Assembly (NCBI RefSeq): GCF_900589395.1 | Contig: NZ_UUIS01000006.1 | Span: 89,358 to 153,357, forward strand | DNA length: 64,000 nt | From: Pseudomonas viridiflava | GTDB taxonomy: Bacteria > Pseudomonadota > Gammaproteobacteria > Pseudomonadales > Pseudomonadaceae | Direction of reading: 5' to 3' | Shown here: positions 1 to 9,125 of the stretch, in pieces | How the letters are laid out: each line of letters starts with the position of its first letter | Position numbering within the stretch: the first letter of the stretch is position 1 | Program-made: the position numbers and the translations under genes | The notes under the pieces: generated by a model | Database searches by the model: none | What the model was told of the DNA's origin: nothing | Seen by the model: only the letters and a program-made list of their open reading frames with translations

Positions 1-577
1 TTTCTATGAGCTGGTACTGGCCAAGCTGACCCGCTACTTCCAGCAGAAAGGCTACATCGACCTCAACGACGCCCTGCTCTACGACTTCCAGTTGTCACGC
101 GAGCACCTGAGCAACGAACAGATGGCCATGCTGATTGGCACGTCCTTCCGCTTTTCGTCGGCCGACATCGCCTTCACCTCGGACCTGATCAACCGTCGCG
201 GCCTGATCATCCCGCCGAAATTCCCGATCACCGAAGGCACCAGCCTGACGCCGTTCCTCAAGCGCGCCATGCAATGCGATTTCGACTGCTACATGACCGA
301 GCAACTGATCCCGATGTGGCGTGCCCGTACCGACGGTGGCAGCATGCTGCAGCTGGTCGACCAGGTCAGCCTGTACGCCCTCAAGGATTACCTGAAAAAC
401 AGCAGCAAGATTGCCGTCATGCATAACGCCGACGACCTGATCCTGGGCTCCGGTGACCTGGGCTTTCTGCGCCAGACTTTCGGTGATCGCCTGACCGTGT
501 ATCCGCATGGCGGGCATTGCGGCAACATCAACTACCGCGTCAACAGCGACGCCATGCTGGAGTTCTTCCGTGGCTAA
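1..577 (+). CDS. Alpha/beta hydrolase, C-terminal part (5' end outside window)
   Basis: The reading frame is open from the first bases and ends with TAA at 575-577, so the start and nucleophile elbow lie upstream of the window. The last 60 residues have the look of an alpha/beta hydrolase C-terminus: a strand followed by HNADDLI (likely acid residue) and then GGHCGN with the probable catalytic His. The substrate cannot be told from what is present. Its last codons overlap the GTG start of mlaA by 8 bases, so the two genes are probably translationally coupled and may both serve the cell envelope, but that is inference. Confidence 0.75.
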   Translation, partial: FYELVLAKLTRYFQQKGYIDLNDALLYDFQLSREHLSNEQMAMLIGTSFRFSSADIAFTSDLINRRGLIIPPKFPITEGTSLTPFLKRAMQCDFDCYMTEQLIPMWRARTDGGSMLQLVDQVSLYALKDYLKNSSKIAVMHNADDLILGSGDLGFLRQTFGDRLTVYPHGGHCGNINYRVNSDAMLEFFRG

Positions 578-1382
578 ACGTCTCTTGCTTCTTGCCGCCC
601 TGCTGGCTGCCGGTACGGCACATGCCGAAAAAACCGACATTTCCCATGCCACCAAGGATGAAGCCACGGTCGTGCCCCGGTACGATGCGGACGGTTTTAC
701 CCAGCCGCTCAAGGCGTTGAAGTTCAACCCGGGCCTGGACCAGCGCGAATTCGAGCGTGCCTCGATCAATGCCCTGGAAGTGTTCGATCCGCTGGAGTCG
801 TGGAACCGTCGGGTCTACCACTTCAACTACCGCTTCGATGAGTGGGTGTTCCTGCCGGTGGTCGATGGCTACCGTTACATCACGCCAGGCTTCGTACGCA
901 GCGGTGTCAGCAACTTCTTCGGCAACCTGGGCGATGTGCCCAACCTGGTCAACAGCCTGCTGCAGTTCAAGGGCCAGCGCTCGCTGCAGACCACCGGCCG
1001 CCTGTTGCTCAACACCACAATCGGCGTAGCCGGCCTGTGGGACCCGGCCACCCTGATGGGCCTGCCTCGTCAAAGCGAAGACTTCGGCCAGACCCTGGGC
1101 TTCTATGGCGTGCCGGCAGGTCCCTACATCGTGCTGCCGCTGTTTGGTCCTTCCAACCTGCGTGATACGGGCGGGCTGATCTTCGACGTGGCCGCCGAAG
1201 CGCAGATCAACTTCCTCAACGTCGCCGAGGTCAGCAGCGACCATCCGGAAATCCTGCTGCTGCGCGCCATCGACCGCCGCTACAGCAACAGCTTCCGCTA
1301 TGGCCAGATGAACTCGCCGTTCGAGTATGAAAAGGTCCGCTACGTGTACACCGAGTCGCGCAAGTTGCAGATTGCCGAGTAG
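570..1382 (+). CDS. mlaA: MlaA/VacJ family phospholipid transport protein
   Basis: The 270-residue product matches MlaA (VacJ), the outer-membrane component that removes misplaced phospholipids from the outer leaflet and passes them to the MlaC/MlaFEDB retrograde system. Residues 1-19 form a signal peptide ending AHA. The MlaA core is visible in DPLESWNRRVYHFN and the following GYRYITPGFVRSGVSNFF stretch. Unlike E. coli MlaA there is no lipobox cysteine, so it is probably exported but not lipidated. The GTG start at 570 overlaps the previous gene by 8 bases; it was chosen because the signal peptide begins there. A strong terminator follows. Confidence 0.88.
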   Translation: MAKRLLLLAALLAAGTAHAEKTDISHATKDEATVVPRYDADGFTQPLKALKFNPGLDQREFERASINALEVFDPLESWNRRVYHFNYRFDEWVFLPVVDGYRYITPGFVRSGVSNFFGNLGDVPNLVNSLLQFKGQRSLQTTGRLLLNTTIGVAGLWDPATLMGLPRQSEDFGQTLGFYGVPAGPYIVLPLFGPSNLRDTGGLIFDVAAEAQINFLNVAEVSSDHPEILLLRAIDRRYSNSFRYGQMNSPFEYEKVRYVYTESRKLQIAE

Positions 1383-1397
1383 GTTGACAGCGCAATG

Positions 1398-1434
1398 AAA
1401 AAGGCCAGGCCGGGAAACCGGACTGGCCTTTTTT
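1398..1434 (+). terminator. Rho-independent terminator after mlaA
   Basis: A GC-rich stem (AAAAGGCCAG pairing with CTGGCCTTTT, with an inner CCGG/CCGG helix) is followed by a T run 16 bases after the mlaA stop. The A run on the left makes it usable from the other strand too, for the DUF805 gene that ends at 1447. Confidence 0.88.
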
Positions 1435-1446
1435 CAGGAGGGCGTA

Positions 1447-1815
1447 TCAATCGACGGGGACAGGCCCATAGTCATTGACCTCTGTGTCACCGGCCTCCAG
1501 AAGCAGCAAGAGCTGGATCAGCGTCCCGATGACCGGAATCAGTCCCAGCAGGCATAACCAGCCACTGCTATTGCCATCATGAAAGCGTCGTACCGTCAGT
1601 GCCCATGATGGAAGCCAGACCACAAGGCAGAACAACGCCATGTGCGGCCCGATGAAATCGCCCTCATAAAACTTCACCGTGTGCAGGTCCCACGCGATCA
1701 TCAGCCCCGACATGACCAACGTGAATATAAAAAACGTCACGAACTCCCTTCTGCTCGAGCGCCCGCCAAAATCGAGGCTTTTAAGAAAAACGCGTCCTAT
1801 TGTCTTGACCATCAA
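1447..1815 (-). CDS. DUF805 family inner-membrane protein (copy 1)
   Basis: This 122-residue protein has the DUF805 pattern: an N-terminal GRSSRREF motif just before the first membrane segment, then hydrophobic helices, a VRRFHDGNSSGW motif between helices, and a C-terminal NDYGP. About four membrane segments are expected. The function of DUF805 proteins is unknown. It is the last of three tandem minus-strand paralogues (see 1845-2210 and 2384-2755), separated from the next by 29 bases. A second Met follows the first, so the start may be one codon later. Confidence 0.8.
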   Translation of the reverse strand: MMVKTIGRVFLKSLDFGGRSSRREFVTFFIFTLVMSGLMIAWDLHTVKFYEGDFIGPHMALFCLVVWLPSWALTVRRFHDGNSSGWLCLLGLIPVIGTLIQLLLLLEAGDTEVNDYGPVPVD

Positions 1816-1844
1816 CAGCTCCCCTTGTCCGGGACAACCTGCCG

Positions 1845-2210
1845 TCAGGCACGCTGCGGGGCAGGCCCAAAGCGATTATCTTTGTCTGTCGCCGGCTGAA
1901 TCAGCAGAAACAGAAGAATGAACGGCCCCACAAAGGGAACGAAGTTGATGAGAAACCAGGCGCCACTGCGGTCCGAGTCATGCAGGCGACGTACGCTCAA
2001 GGCGAGATTGGGCAGCAGATTCAGGAGCATGAACACCCACACACAAGGCCCCACTCCCCACGCCGGATCAAACCAGTCATTACTAATATCCATATAAACA
2101 AGGGGCACGCTGACAACAATGAGGTACAGCATGTAAATGGCAAACTCACGGACACTTGAGCGCCCTTCAAAATCCAGCATTCTCGTGTAAACACTTAAAA
2201 GTTCTTTCAT
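1845..2210 (-). CDS. DUF805 family inner-membrane protein (copy 2)
   Basis: This 121-residue protein is the middle copy of the DUF805 array. It shows GRSSVREF near residue 16, the central SVRRLHDSDRSGAW motif and a C-terminal DNRFGP, with hydrophobic stretches between them that should span the inner membrane. It lies 29 bases upstream of copy 1 and 173 bases downstream of copy 3, so copies 2 and 1 are probably cotranscribed. The paralogues share only the motifs and fold, which points to an old duplication. No function is known. Confidence 0.8.
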   Translation of the reverse strand: MKELLSVYTRMLDFEGRSSVREFAIYMLYLIVVSVPLVYMDISNDWFDPAWGVGPCVWVFMLLNLLPNLALSVRRLHDSDRSGAWFLINFVPFVGPFILLFLLIQPATDKDNRFGPAPQRA

Positions 2211-2383
2211 CCTGCTCCCTTACACCGACTGTCAAATTACACCCTGGCCAGCATCCATCGGATGCAGAGAAGGCAATATATAGACAGCCCTGACTGTAAG
2301 AAGCGGGATAAATCATCACGCGCCGTAGGAAAACTCAATAAACAAGATGATACAAACGGATTGCAGTCGATTGACAGATCCTG

Positions 2384-2755
2384 TCACTCACAAGGCGGCA
2401 GACCGTAATAGTTTTCTTCAGGATCGCCCTTGTCCAGAAGCATCCACACCTGGAGAACCGCGCCACTGAAAGGCACCAACCAGGACAGGCTGACCCAGGC
2501 GCTGCAACCGATATCGTGGAGCCTTCGCACCATAAGAGCAAATGCTGGGACAGCGATGACTATCAGCAAGGCCTCGAGGGCGCGCTTTTCACCCCACACC
2601 GGGTAGAGCCATTCGACCCTGAGCTCCATTGCGAGCCGAAGCAGCCCCCAGGCATGAATGAACGCAAAATAGTAAAGCAGTTCTCGCCTGCTTGAGCGCC
2701 CCTCGAATTCGAAGGTTCTTGAAAAGGTTCGCCAAATGCTTATCAACATGGTCAA
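2384..2755 (-). CDS. DUF805 family inner-membrane protein (copy 3)
   Basis: This 123-residue protein is the first gene of the DUF805 array in transcription order. GRSSRREL lies near residue 18, MVRRLHDIGCSAWV in the centre and NYYGLP at the end. The hydrophobic profile suggests four membrane segments. It lacks the GW pair of copy 1 in the central motif. The AT-rich 250 bases between its start and the pirin gene presumably carry its promoter as well as that of the divergent pirin gene. Confidence 0.8.
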   Translation of the reverse strand: MTMLISIWRTFSRTFEFEGRSSRRELLYYFAFIHAWGLLRLAMELRVEWLYPVWGEKRALEALLIVIAVPAFALMVRRLHDIGCSAWVSLSWLVPFSGAVLQVWMLLDKGDPEENYYGLPPCE

Positions 2756-3006
2756 GTATTCCGGCCCGCAGACTTGAAAGTGTTTTGGGCAATCAATATA
2801 TAAGCGGGCAGAAACTCAAGAAGCTGGAAACTACGCCAGATCAAGTAGGAAATTTCAGCAACAAACGCGAGATCAAGAACACCGCACAGCGTGAGGATCT
2901 GATCACATTCAAAAAACCGATAGATGTGGCACGAATTTCAAACCCATTCATCAATCCAACGCGTTTACCATGCTCTACATTGCCACTCGATAAGGAGCAC
3001 CGCCCC

Positions 3007-3861
3007 ATGACTCAATTTCGCAAGGTCCTGTCGATCCACACCGGCCAGCCCACCTCCGACGGCGCAGGTGTGCGTCTGACGCGGGTGTTCGGCGGCGCAG
3101 GCATTGAGCAGTTCGATCCGTTCCTGATGCTCGACGAGTTTGGCTCCGACCAGCCCGATGACTACATCGCCGGCTTCCCGCCACATCCGCACCGGGGTTT
3201 CGAGACCGTGACCTACATGCTTGAAGGCCGCATGCGCCACGAAGACCATCTGGGCAATGTGGGACTGCTGCAAGGCGGTGGCGTGCAGTGGATGACCGCC
3301 GCACGCGGCATCATCCACAGCGAGATGCCCGAGCAGGAAGAAGGCGTGATGCGCGGTTTTCAGCTATGGCTGAACCTGCCGGGCAGGCACAAGCTGATGG
3401 ATGCCAGCTATCGCGATATCCAGCCGCAGGACATTCCGCGCCTGACCACCGCCGCAGGTATCGATGTGGTGGTGATCGCCGGCCGTTTCGATGACGGCCA
3501 GGTGCAACAGGATGGCGCCGTGCAACGGCCGGACACCGAACCGCAGTATTTTGACCTGCACCTGCCCGCCGGCAGCCACGTCAGCCCGCAGATTGCCCAG
3601 GGCCACCGGGTGCTGCTGTATGTGTACGAAGGCCAGGTCGAGGTGGCCGGCTGCCCGCAGCCGGTGACGACCCGTCGTTTGGTACGCCTGGGTGAAACTG
3701 GTCAGTTGCGCATCGACAGCGCCGCAGGTGCGCGGCTACTGCTCATTGCCGGCAAGCCGCTGGGGGAGCCGATCGTGCAATACGGGCCGTTCGTGATGAA
3801 CACCCGCGAAGAGATCGAACAGGCTCTGCGTGACTTTCGTGATGATCGATTGACGGCCTGA
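3007..3861 (+). CDS. Pirin family protein
   Basis: The 284-residue product is a bicupin of the pirin family. The first cupin carries the metal-binding signature HPHRGFETVTYMLEG followed by a further His (MRHEDHLG) and Glu (IIHSEMP) at the expected spacing. Bacterial pirins are iron proteins; some have quercetinase activity and others bind metabolic enzymes, so the role here is open. The open frame extends upstream, but the ATG at 3007 was chosen because AAGGAG lies just before it and family homology begins there. It is divergent from the DUF805 array. Confidence 0.88.
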   Translation: MTQFRKVLSIHTGQPTSDGAGVRLTRVFGGAGIEQFDPFLMLDEFGSDQPDDYIAGFPPHPHRGFETVTYMLEGRMRHEDHLGNVGLLQGGGVQWMTAARGIIHSEMPEQEEGVMRGFQLWLNLPGRHKLMDASYRDIQPQDIPRLTTAAGIDVVVIAGRFDDGQVQQDGAVQRPDTEPQYFDLHLPAGSHVSPQIAQGHRVLLYVYEGQVEVAGCPQPVTTRRLVRLGETGQLRIDSAAGARLLLIAGKPLGEPIVQYGPFVMNTREEIEQALRDFRDDRLTA

Positions 3862-4016
3862 AGCGTGGCCTTGCGCTGAACGTGGAGTGACCGACCGGCA
3901 GTCGGTGTGTGACGGATGCGCAACAGGGCCCAACAGACACGCAGGTTTCACGGGGCCTATCGCGGGCAAGCCCTCTCCCAGGGCAGTGCGTCCCCGGCAT
4001 CCGCTCGACAGGGCGC

Positions 4017-5204
4017 CTACGGGGCGATGCGCAGGAAGCGCTGCAAGTCTTCGCTTTGCGCCTTGGCGTCGTGCCGGCCCAGTTCGATCAGCTCGCTGCA
4101 ATAGCCGGCCTCGAACAACAGGTAGCTCAACACGCTGGCGCCGCTGGTCTTGGTCGCCCCCGGGCCGCGCAGGAAGGTGCGCAGGGCCGGGGGCAGTTCG
4201 TGACGATGACGGGCCGCGATCTCATCCAGCGGGCGGCTGGGGGAAATGACCAGCACGTCCACGGGCGCCATGCCCGGCTGGCAGCGCACCTGCGGATCGG
4301 GCAGCAAGGCGCTCAGGGTGTTGAGCCGCTCCAGCAGTTCGATATCACTTTCCAGGCTGTCAATGAAGGTGCTGTTAAGCAGATGGCCGCTGATCTGCGC
4401 CAGGCTCGGTTGCTGGCCACTGGTGACCTTGTGCAGCGGCGCCTGGGCTTGCAGGCCTCGCGGGTTGCCGCTGACGCCGATCACCAGGACACGATTGGCC
4501 CCCAGGTGCAGGGCCGGGCTGATCGGCGCTGACTGGCGCACTGCGCCGTCGCCAAAATACTCCTGTTCGACCATGACCGGCGCGAACAACAATGGAATCG
4601 CCGAACTGGCCAGCAGATGGTCCACCGTCAAACGGGTCGGCAGGCCGACGCGGCGATGGCGCAGCCACGGGTCGATGGTGCCGCGGCCTTGATAAAAGGT
4701 CACTGCCTGCCCGGACTCGTAGCCAAAGGCGGTCACCGCCACGGCGCGCAACTGCTGGGCTTCGATGGACCGTTCGATGCCGGCAAGGTCCAGGTGCTCG
4801 ATGAGCAGGTCACGCAGCGGAGCACTGTTGAGCAAGGCCACTGGCACCTGTGACCCCAGGCCCAGCAAGCTTTTGCACATGAAGCGCCCGGCCTGGCGCA
4901 TGACACCGGGCCAGTCGCTGCGCAGCACCTGGTGACTGCGGAAGTTCTGCCAGAACAGGGTCAACTGGTGGATGGCCGCGCGAAAGTGCATGGCATCACT
5001 GGCCAGTTTCACAGCGTTGATCGCCCCGGCCGAGGTGCCGACAATCACCGGAAACGGGTTGGCCGCCCCATAGGGCAACAACTCGGCAATGCCGGCCAGC
5101 ACGCCGACCTGGTAGGCCGCGCGGGCGCCGCCCCCAGAAAGAATCAGACCGGTGACCGGCTCGGCGTCGCTGCACGGGTTTTTCACTACGGCGGGTCCGG
5201 ACAT
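4017..5204 (-). CDS. Patatin-like phospholipase family protein
   Basis: The 395-residue product has the patatin catalytic pieces: the oxyanion loop SGGGARAAYQVGVL (residues 23-36), the nucleophile elbow GTSAG with Ser58, and a DGA motif (YFGDGAVRQ) near residue 210 giving the dyad Asp. A Ser-Asp dyad lipid acyl hydrolase acting on phospholipids is expected. No signal peptide is seen, so it is probably cytoplasmic or membrane-associated. The ATG at 5204 was chosen over a start at 5264 because the longer version would overlap the acyltransferase gene by 32 bases and adds a lysine-rich tail. It follows that gene by 28 bases and is likely cotranscribed with it. Confidence 0.85.
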   Translation of the reverse strand: MSGPAVVKNPCSDAEPVTGLILSGGGARAAYQVGVLAGIAELLPYGAANPFPVIVGTSAGAINAVKLASDAMHFRAAIHQLTLFWQNFRSHQVLRSDWPGVMRQAGRFMCKSLLGLGSQVPVALLNSAPLRDLLIEHLDLAGIERSIEAQQLRAVAVTAFGYESGQAVTFYQGRGTIDPWLRHRRVGLPTRLTVDHLLASSAIPLLFAPVMVEQEYFGDGAVRQSAPISPALHLGANRVLVIGVSGNPRGLQAQAPLHKVTSGQQPSLAQISGHLLNSTFIDSLESDIELLERLNTLSALLPDPQVRCQPGMAPVDVLVISPSRPLDEIAARHRHELPPALRTFLRGPGATKTSGASVLSYLLFEAGYCSELIELGRHDAKAQSEDLQRFLRIAP

Positions 5205-5232
5205 CAGGTAGAACCTCGGCGATCGCTGTTTT

Positions 5233-6165
5233 TTATTTTCTTTTTGCGTACAGCTTGGGCTCACCGGGCGGGCGGCTCTTGAAGCGCCGATGCGCCCACA
5301 AGTACTGCGCGGGGCACTCGGTAATGGCCTTTTCTACCCATTGATTGATGCGCAGGCAATCTTCTTCATCGTTTTGCCCGGGGAAATTTTCCAGCGGCGG
5401 GTGGATCACCAGCCGGTAGCCACTGCCATCGGCCAGCCGCTGCTGGGTGAATGGCACCACACGGGCCCGCCCCAGCCTGGCAAACTTGCTGGTGGCGGTG
5501 ACCGTGGCGGCCTGGATACCGAACAACGGCACGAACACGCTTTGCTTGGCGCCGTAGTCCTGGTCCGGTGCATACCAGATGGCCCGGCCACTGCGCAGCA
5601 GCTTGAGCATGCCGCGCACGTCCTCGCGCTCCACGGCCAGCGAATCGAGGTTGTGGCGCTCGCGACCACGGCGCTGGACGTAATCGAACAGCGGGTTGTT
5701 GTGCTCGCGGTACATGCCGTCGATGGTGTGCTGCTGGCCCAGCAGCGCGGCGCCGATCTCCAGCGTGGTGAAATGCAGGGCCATCAGAATCACCCCCTCA
5801 CCCTGCTGATGCGCCTCGCGCAGATGCTCCAGGCCTTCGATGCGGGCCAGCTTCGCCAGGCGCTGCGGCGACCACCACCAGCTCATGGCCATTTCAAAAA
5901 AGGCGATGCCGGTCGAGGCAAAGTTTTCCTTGAGCAACTTCTTGCGCTCGGCATCGGACAGGTGCGCGAAACACAGTTGCAGGTTGCGCGCGGCAATGGC
6001 TTTGCGATCAGCGGCAAACCTGTACATCACCGCGCCCAGCACGCGACCGATCAGCAGCAGCACGCGAAACGGCAATTGCACGATCAGCCACAGCAGCGCC
6101 AGCCCCAGCCAGAGCGCCCAGAAACGCGGATGCAGGAAATACAGTCGAAAACGCGGGCGATCCAT
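5233..6165 (-). CDS. Lipid A biosynthesis acyltransferase (LpxL/HtrB family)
   Basis: This 310-residue protein belongs to the lysophospholipid acyltransferase family that adds secondary acyl chains to lipid A at the inner membrane. A membrane anchor covers about residues 15-45. The catalytic HX4E motif is HFTTLE (His131, Glu136), followed by a typical WYAPDQDYG and FVPLFG region. Pseudomonas genomes carry two such enzymes with different chain preference, and the sequence alone does not say which this is. It precedes the patatin gene on the same strand, and minC starts divergently 121 bases away. Confidence 0.88.
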   Translation of the reverse strand: MDRPRFRLYFLHPRFWALWLGLALLWLIVQLPFRVLLLIGRVLGAVMYRFAADRKAIAARNLQLCFAHLSDAERKKLLKENFASTGIAFFEMAMSWWWSPQRLAKLARIEGLEHLREAHQQGEGVILMALHFTTLEIGAALLGQQHTIDGMYREHNNPLFDYVQRRGRERHNLDSLAVEREDVRGMLKLLRSGRAIWYAPDQDYGAKQSVFVPLFGIQAATVTATSKFARLGRARVVPFTQQRLADGSGYRLVIHPPLENFPGQNDEEDCLRINQWVEKAITECPAQYLWAHRRFKSRPPGEPKLYAKRK

Positions 6166-6286
6166 TTGAGCTTCCGTCAGAACAATGGCCGCGCATTCTA
6201 CATCGGTTCGTCATTGCTTGCGGCTTGTCGAGGTTCTCGTTATAAGTCACGGCACTTTTAGCGACAAGCCGTTGTCTATGCCGACC

Positions 6287-7027
6287 ATGAGCCAGATCGA
6301 ATCGCAATACACCGACCCCGTGTTCCAGCTCAAGGGCAGCATGCTTGCCATCACTGTGATGGAGCTGGCGCGCGCCGACCTTGAAGCCCTGGATCGCCAA
6401 TTGGCCGCCAAGGTCGCCCAGGCGCCGAATTTCTTCAGCAACACACCGCTGATCCTGGCCCTGGACAAACTCGCGCCTCAGGAAGGGGCTGTCGATCTGC
6501 CAGCCCTGATCCGCGTGTGCCGCCAGCACGGCCTGCGCACCCTGGCGATCCGTGCCAGCCGCATCGAGGACATCGCAGCAGCCATCGCCATTGATCTACC
6601 GGTACTGCCGCCTTCGGGCGCGCGCGAACGGGCGCTGGACCCGGCGGAGGCCGAAGCACCGAAGAAACTTCCGGAAAAACCGCCCGAGCCACTGATCCGC
6701 CCGACTCGCGTCATCACCTCGCCGGTGCGTGGTGGCCAGCAGATCTATGCCCAGGGCAGTGACCTGGTGATTGTCGCTCCGGTAAGCCCCGGTGCGGAAC
6801 TTCTGGCCGATGGCAACATCCATGTCTATGGCCCATTGCGTGGCAGGGCACTGGCGGGTATCAAAGGCGATACCAAGGCTCGAATCTTCTGCCAGCAAAT
6901 GGGGGCCGAGCTGGTTTCCATTGCCGGCCAGTACAAGGTAGCCGAAGACCTGCGCCGTGACCCGCTATGGGGGACCGGTGTACAGATCAGCCTGTCCGGC
7001 GATGTGTTGAACATCATTAGGCTTTAA
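6287..7027 (+). CDS. minC: Septum site-determining protein MinC
   Basis: The 246-residue product is the FtsZ-polymerisation inhibitor of the Min system. The N-terminal domain (about 1-110) begins [20 protein letters not shown] proline/acid-rich linker (about 110-140) follows, and the C-terminal beta-helix domain contains [17 protein letters not shown] and [23 protein letters not shown], which bind MinD and the septum. The start MSQ at 6287 was preferred because known MinC proteins begin close to this point; an ATG at 6278 is an alternative three codons upstream. A gap of 215 bases separates it from minD. Confidence 0.95.
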   Translation: MSQIESQYTDPVFQLKGSMLAITVMELARADLEALDRQLAAKVAQAPNFFSNTPLILALDKLAPQEGAVDLPALIRVCRQHGLRTLAIRASRIEDIAAAIAIDLPVLPPSGARERALDPAEAEAPKKLPEKPPEPLIRPTRVITSPVRGGQQIYAQGSDLVIVAPVSPGAELLADGNIHVYGPLRGRALAGIKGDTKARIFCQQMGAELVSIAGQYKVAEDLRRDPLWGTGVQISLSGDVLNIIRL

Positions 7028-7242
7028 CGGATACTGCCGCTATTTATCAAAGCATCTCTGATTGCTGGCGAACATGTAGCACAGGCTTTAGGAACTCCAG
7101 AGAACTTTGTGTTTTAAAGAGCACCTCCACAGGTTGCTTGAAAGCCGATGACTTCCCTGATGTTCACTCAGCGCTACTGACGCCGCTTCAAGGGACGCTC
7201 TTCAGGACTGAACAAGTCCGTTTGCTCTAGGGGTGAAACACC

Positions 7243-8052
7243 TTGGCCAAGATTCTCGTAGTGACATCCGGCAAGGGTGGTGTGGGCAAGACCACCACCA
7301 GCGCTGCCATCGGTACAGGCCTCGCACTGCGCGGTCACAAGACAGTAATCGTCGACTTTGACGTCGGCCTGCGTAACCTCGACCTGATCATGGGCTGCGA
7401 ACGTCGCGTGGTGTACGACTTCGTCAACGTCGTCAATGGCGAAGCCAACCTGCAGCAGGCCTTGATCAAGGACAAGAAGATCGAACACCTGTTCGTCCTG
7501 GCTGCCAGCCAGACCCGCGACAAGGATGCACTGACCAAGGAAGGCGTAGAACGGGTCCTGAACGAACTGCGCGAAACATTCGAATACATCGTGTGCGACT
7601 CGCCGGCCGGCATCGAGACCGGGGCGCACCTGGCCATGTACTTCGCCGACGAAGCCATCGTGGTCACCAACCCTGAAGTGTCCTCGGTCCGCGACTCCGA
7701 CCGCATGCTTGGACTGCTGGCCAGCAAATCGCGCCGCGCCGAGAACGGCGAAGACCCGATCAAGGAACACTTGCTGCTGACCCGTTACAATCCCGAGCGC
7801 GTCAGCAGGGGCGAAATGCTCGGCGTGGAAGACGTCAAGGAAATCCTGGCAGTGACCCTGCTGGGCGTGATCCCCGAGTCCCAAGCCGTCCTCAAGGCAT
7901 CCAACCAGGGTATTCCGGTGATTCTCGACGAGCAGAGCGACGCCGGCCAAGCGTACAGCGATGCCGTTGACCGCCTGCTGGGCAAAGACCGGGAGCATCG
8001 GTTCCTGGATGTGCAAAAGAAAGGATTCTTTGAACGTCTGTTCGGGGGTTGA
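7243..8052 (+). CDS. minD: Septum site-determining ATPase MinD
   Basis: The 269-residue protein carries the deviant Walker A motif KGGVGKTT (Lys11, Lys16), the switch I region FDVGLRNLDL and the Walker B-like CDSPAGIETGA. The C-terminus ends in an amphipathic membrane-targeting helix, KKGFFERLFGG. MinD binds membrane in the ATP form, recruits MinC and is displaced by MinE. The start codon is TTG at 7243, supported by AGGGGTG upstream and by conservation from the second residue. minE follows after three bases, so the pair is cotranscribed. Confidence 0.96.
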   Translation: MAKILVVTSGKGGVGKTTTSAAIGTGLALRGHKTVIVDFDVGLRNLDLIMGCERRVVYDFVNVVNGEANLQQALIKDKKIEHLFVLAASQTRDKDALTKEGVERVLNELRETFEYIVCDSPAGIETGAHLAMYFADEAIVVTNPEVSSVRDSDRMLGLLASKSRRAENGEDPIKEHLLLTRYNPERVSRGEMLGVEDVKEILAVTLLGVIPESQAVLKASNQGIPVILDEQSDAGQAYSDAVDRLLGKDREHRFLDVQKKGFFERLFGG

Positions 8053-8055
8053 CGC

Positions 8056-8316
8056 ATGAATATTTTCGACTTCTTTCGTGACCGCAAAAAAGCCAACACT
8101 GCTTCGGTTGCGAAAGAGCGTCTGCAGATTATTGTGGCGCACGAGCGCGGCCAACGCGGTCAACAGACACCTGATTACCTGCCTGCGTTGCAGCAGGAGC
8201 TGGTGGAAGTGATCCGCAAATACGTCAACATCGAGTCCGATCAGGTGCAGGTTGCCCTGGAAAACCAAGGCAGCTTTTCGATTCTGGAACTCAACGTCAC
8301 CCTGCCCGATCGCTGA
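8056..8316 (+). CDS. minE: Cell division topological specificity factor MinE
   Basis: This 86-residue protein begins with the amphipathic membrane helix [12 protein letters not shown]. It continues with the anti-MinCD segment [16 protein letters not shown] and the C-terminal dimerisation domain ([15 protein letters not shown] and [10 protein letters not shown]). It stimulates MinD ATPase and drives pole-to-pole oscillation. It starts three bases after minD and is followed within 10 bases by a long perfect hairpin with a T run that ends the operon. Confidence 0.96.
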   Translation: MNIFDFFRDRKKANTASVAKERLQIIVAHERGQRGQQTPDYLPALQQELVEVIRKYVNIESDQVQVALENQGSFSILELNVTLPDR

Positions 8317-8325
8317 TCCGGCAGT

Positions 8326-8388
8326 CGCCAGCGGCGCAACACACGGCTCTTGAATCCTGGAGACGCGTGTTGCGCCGCTGGCGTTTTT
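8326..8388 (+). terminator. Long-stem terminator after minE
   Basis: A perfect 17-bp inverted repeat (8326-8342 with 8367-8383) encloses a 24-base loop and is followed by TTTTT. It sits between minE and the pseudouridine synthase start at 8418 and should end the minCDE transcript. The 17-bp perfect stem is longer than most intrinsic terminators. Confidence 0.8.
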
Positions 8389-8417
8389 CCATACCCGATT
8401 CGAGGCCGTCACTTCGC

Positions 8418-9053
8418 ATGCCGCTGTCCAACATCCGCATTCTGCATCAGGACAGCGCCGTCCTGGTCATCGAAAAACCCACGCTCCTGCTGTCAGTCCC
8501 GGGTCGCGCCGATGACAACAAGGACTGCCTGATCACGCGCCTGCAGGACAACGGTTATCCCGAGGCGCGCATCGTTCACCGCCTGGACTGGGAAACCTCC
8601 GGGATCATCCTGCTGGCCCGTGACGCCGACAGCCACCGCGAACTGTCGCGTCAGTTTCATGACCGTGAAACCGAAAAGGCCTACACCGCCCTGTGCTGGG
8701 GCCAGCCGGCGCTGGACAGCGGCAGCATCGACCTGCCCCTGCGCTACGACCCGCCGACCAAGCCCCGCCACGTGGTCGACCATGAGGCGGGCAAGCACGC
8801 CTTGACCTTCTGGAAAGTCATCGAGCGCCACGCCGATCATTGCCGCGTCGAGCTGACCCCCATCACCGGGCGCTCACACCAATTGCGCGTGCACATGCTG
8901 TCGATCGGCCATCCACTGCTGGGCGACGGTTTGTATGCGCACCCCGAAGCGCTGGCCGCCTCCGCACGGTTGTGCCTGCATGCCAGCATGCTGAGCTTCA
9001 CCCACCCGGTCAGCGGCGAACGCCTGCGTTTCGAGTGCCCGGCCCCCTTCTGA
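8418..9053 (+). CDS. RluA family RNA pseudouridine synthase
   Basis: The 211-residue protein has the RluA family active site HRLDWETSGIILLA with catalytic Asp57, followed by KAYTALCWG and the substrate-binding GRSHQLRVHMLSIGHPLLGD. Its size without an S4 domain matches E. coli RluA, which modifies U746 of 23S rRNA and U32 of some tRNAs; the true target is inferred. The ATG at 8418 was chosen because homology begins at NIRILHQD and the upstream part of the frame lies inside the minE terminator. Confidence 0.88.
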   Translation: MPLSNIRILHQDSAVLVIEKPTLLLSVPGRADDNKDCLITRLQDNGYPEARIVHRLDWETSGIILLARDADSHRELSRQFHDRETEKAYTALCWGQPALDSGSIDLPLRYDPPTKPRHVVDHEAGKHALTFWKVIERHADHCRVELTPITGRSHQLRVHMLSIGHPLLGDGLYAHPEALAASARLCLHASMLSFTHPVSGERLRFECPAPF

Positions 9054-9125
9054 ATCGCCGCAACGCATGACCCCATCTTGCCAGCCAATGCGTTAAACTC
9101 GCGCCATTGCTGTCTGGAGTGACTT

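Noticed and set aside
7028..7242. A possible small gene or riboswitch in the minC-minD gap
   Set aside because: No ORF, strong hairpin or known riboswitch pattern was found; the gap probably holds a minDE promoter or leader.
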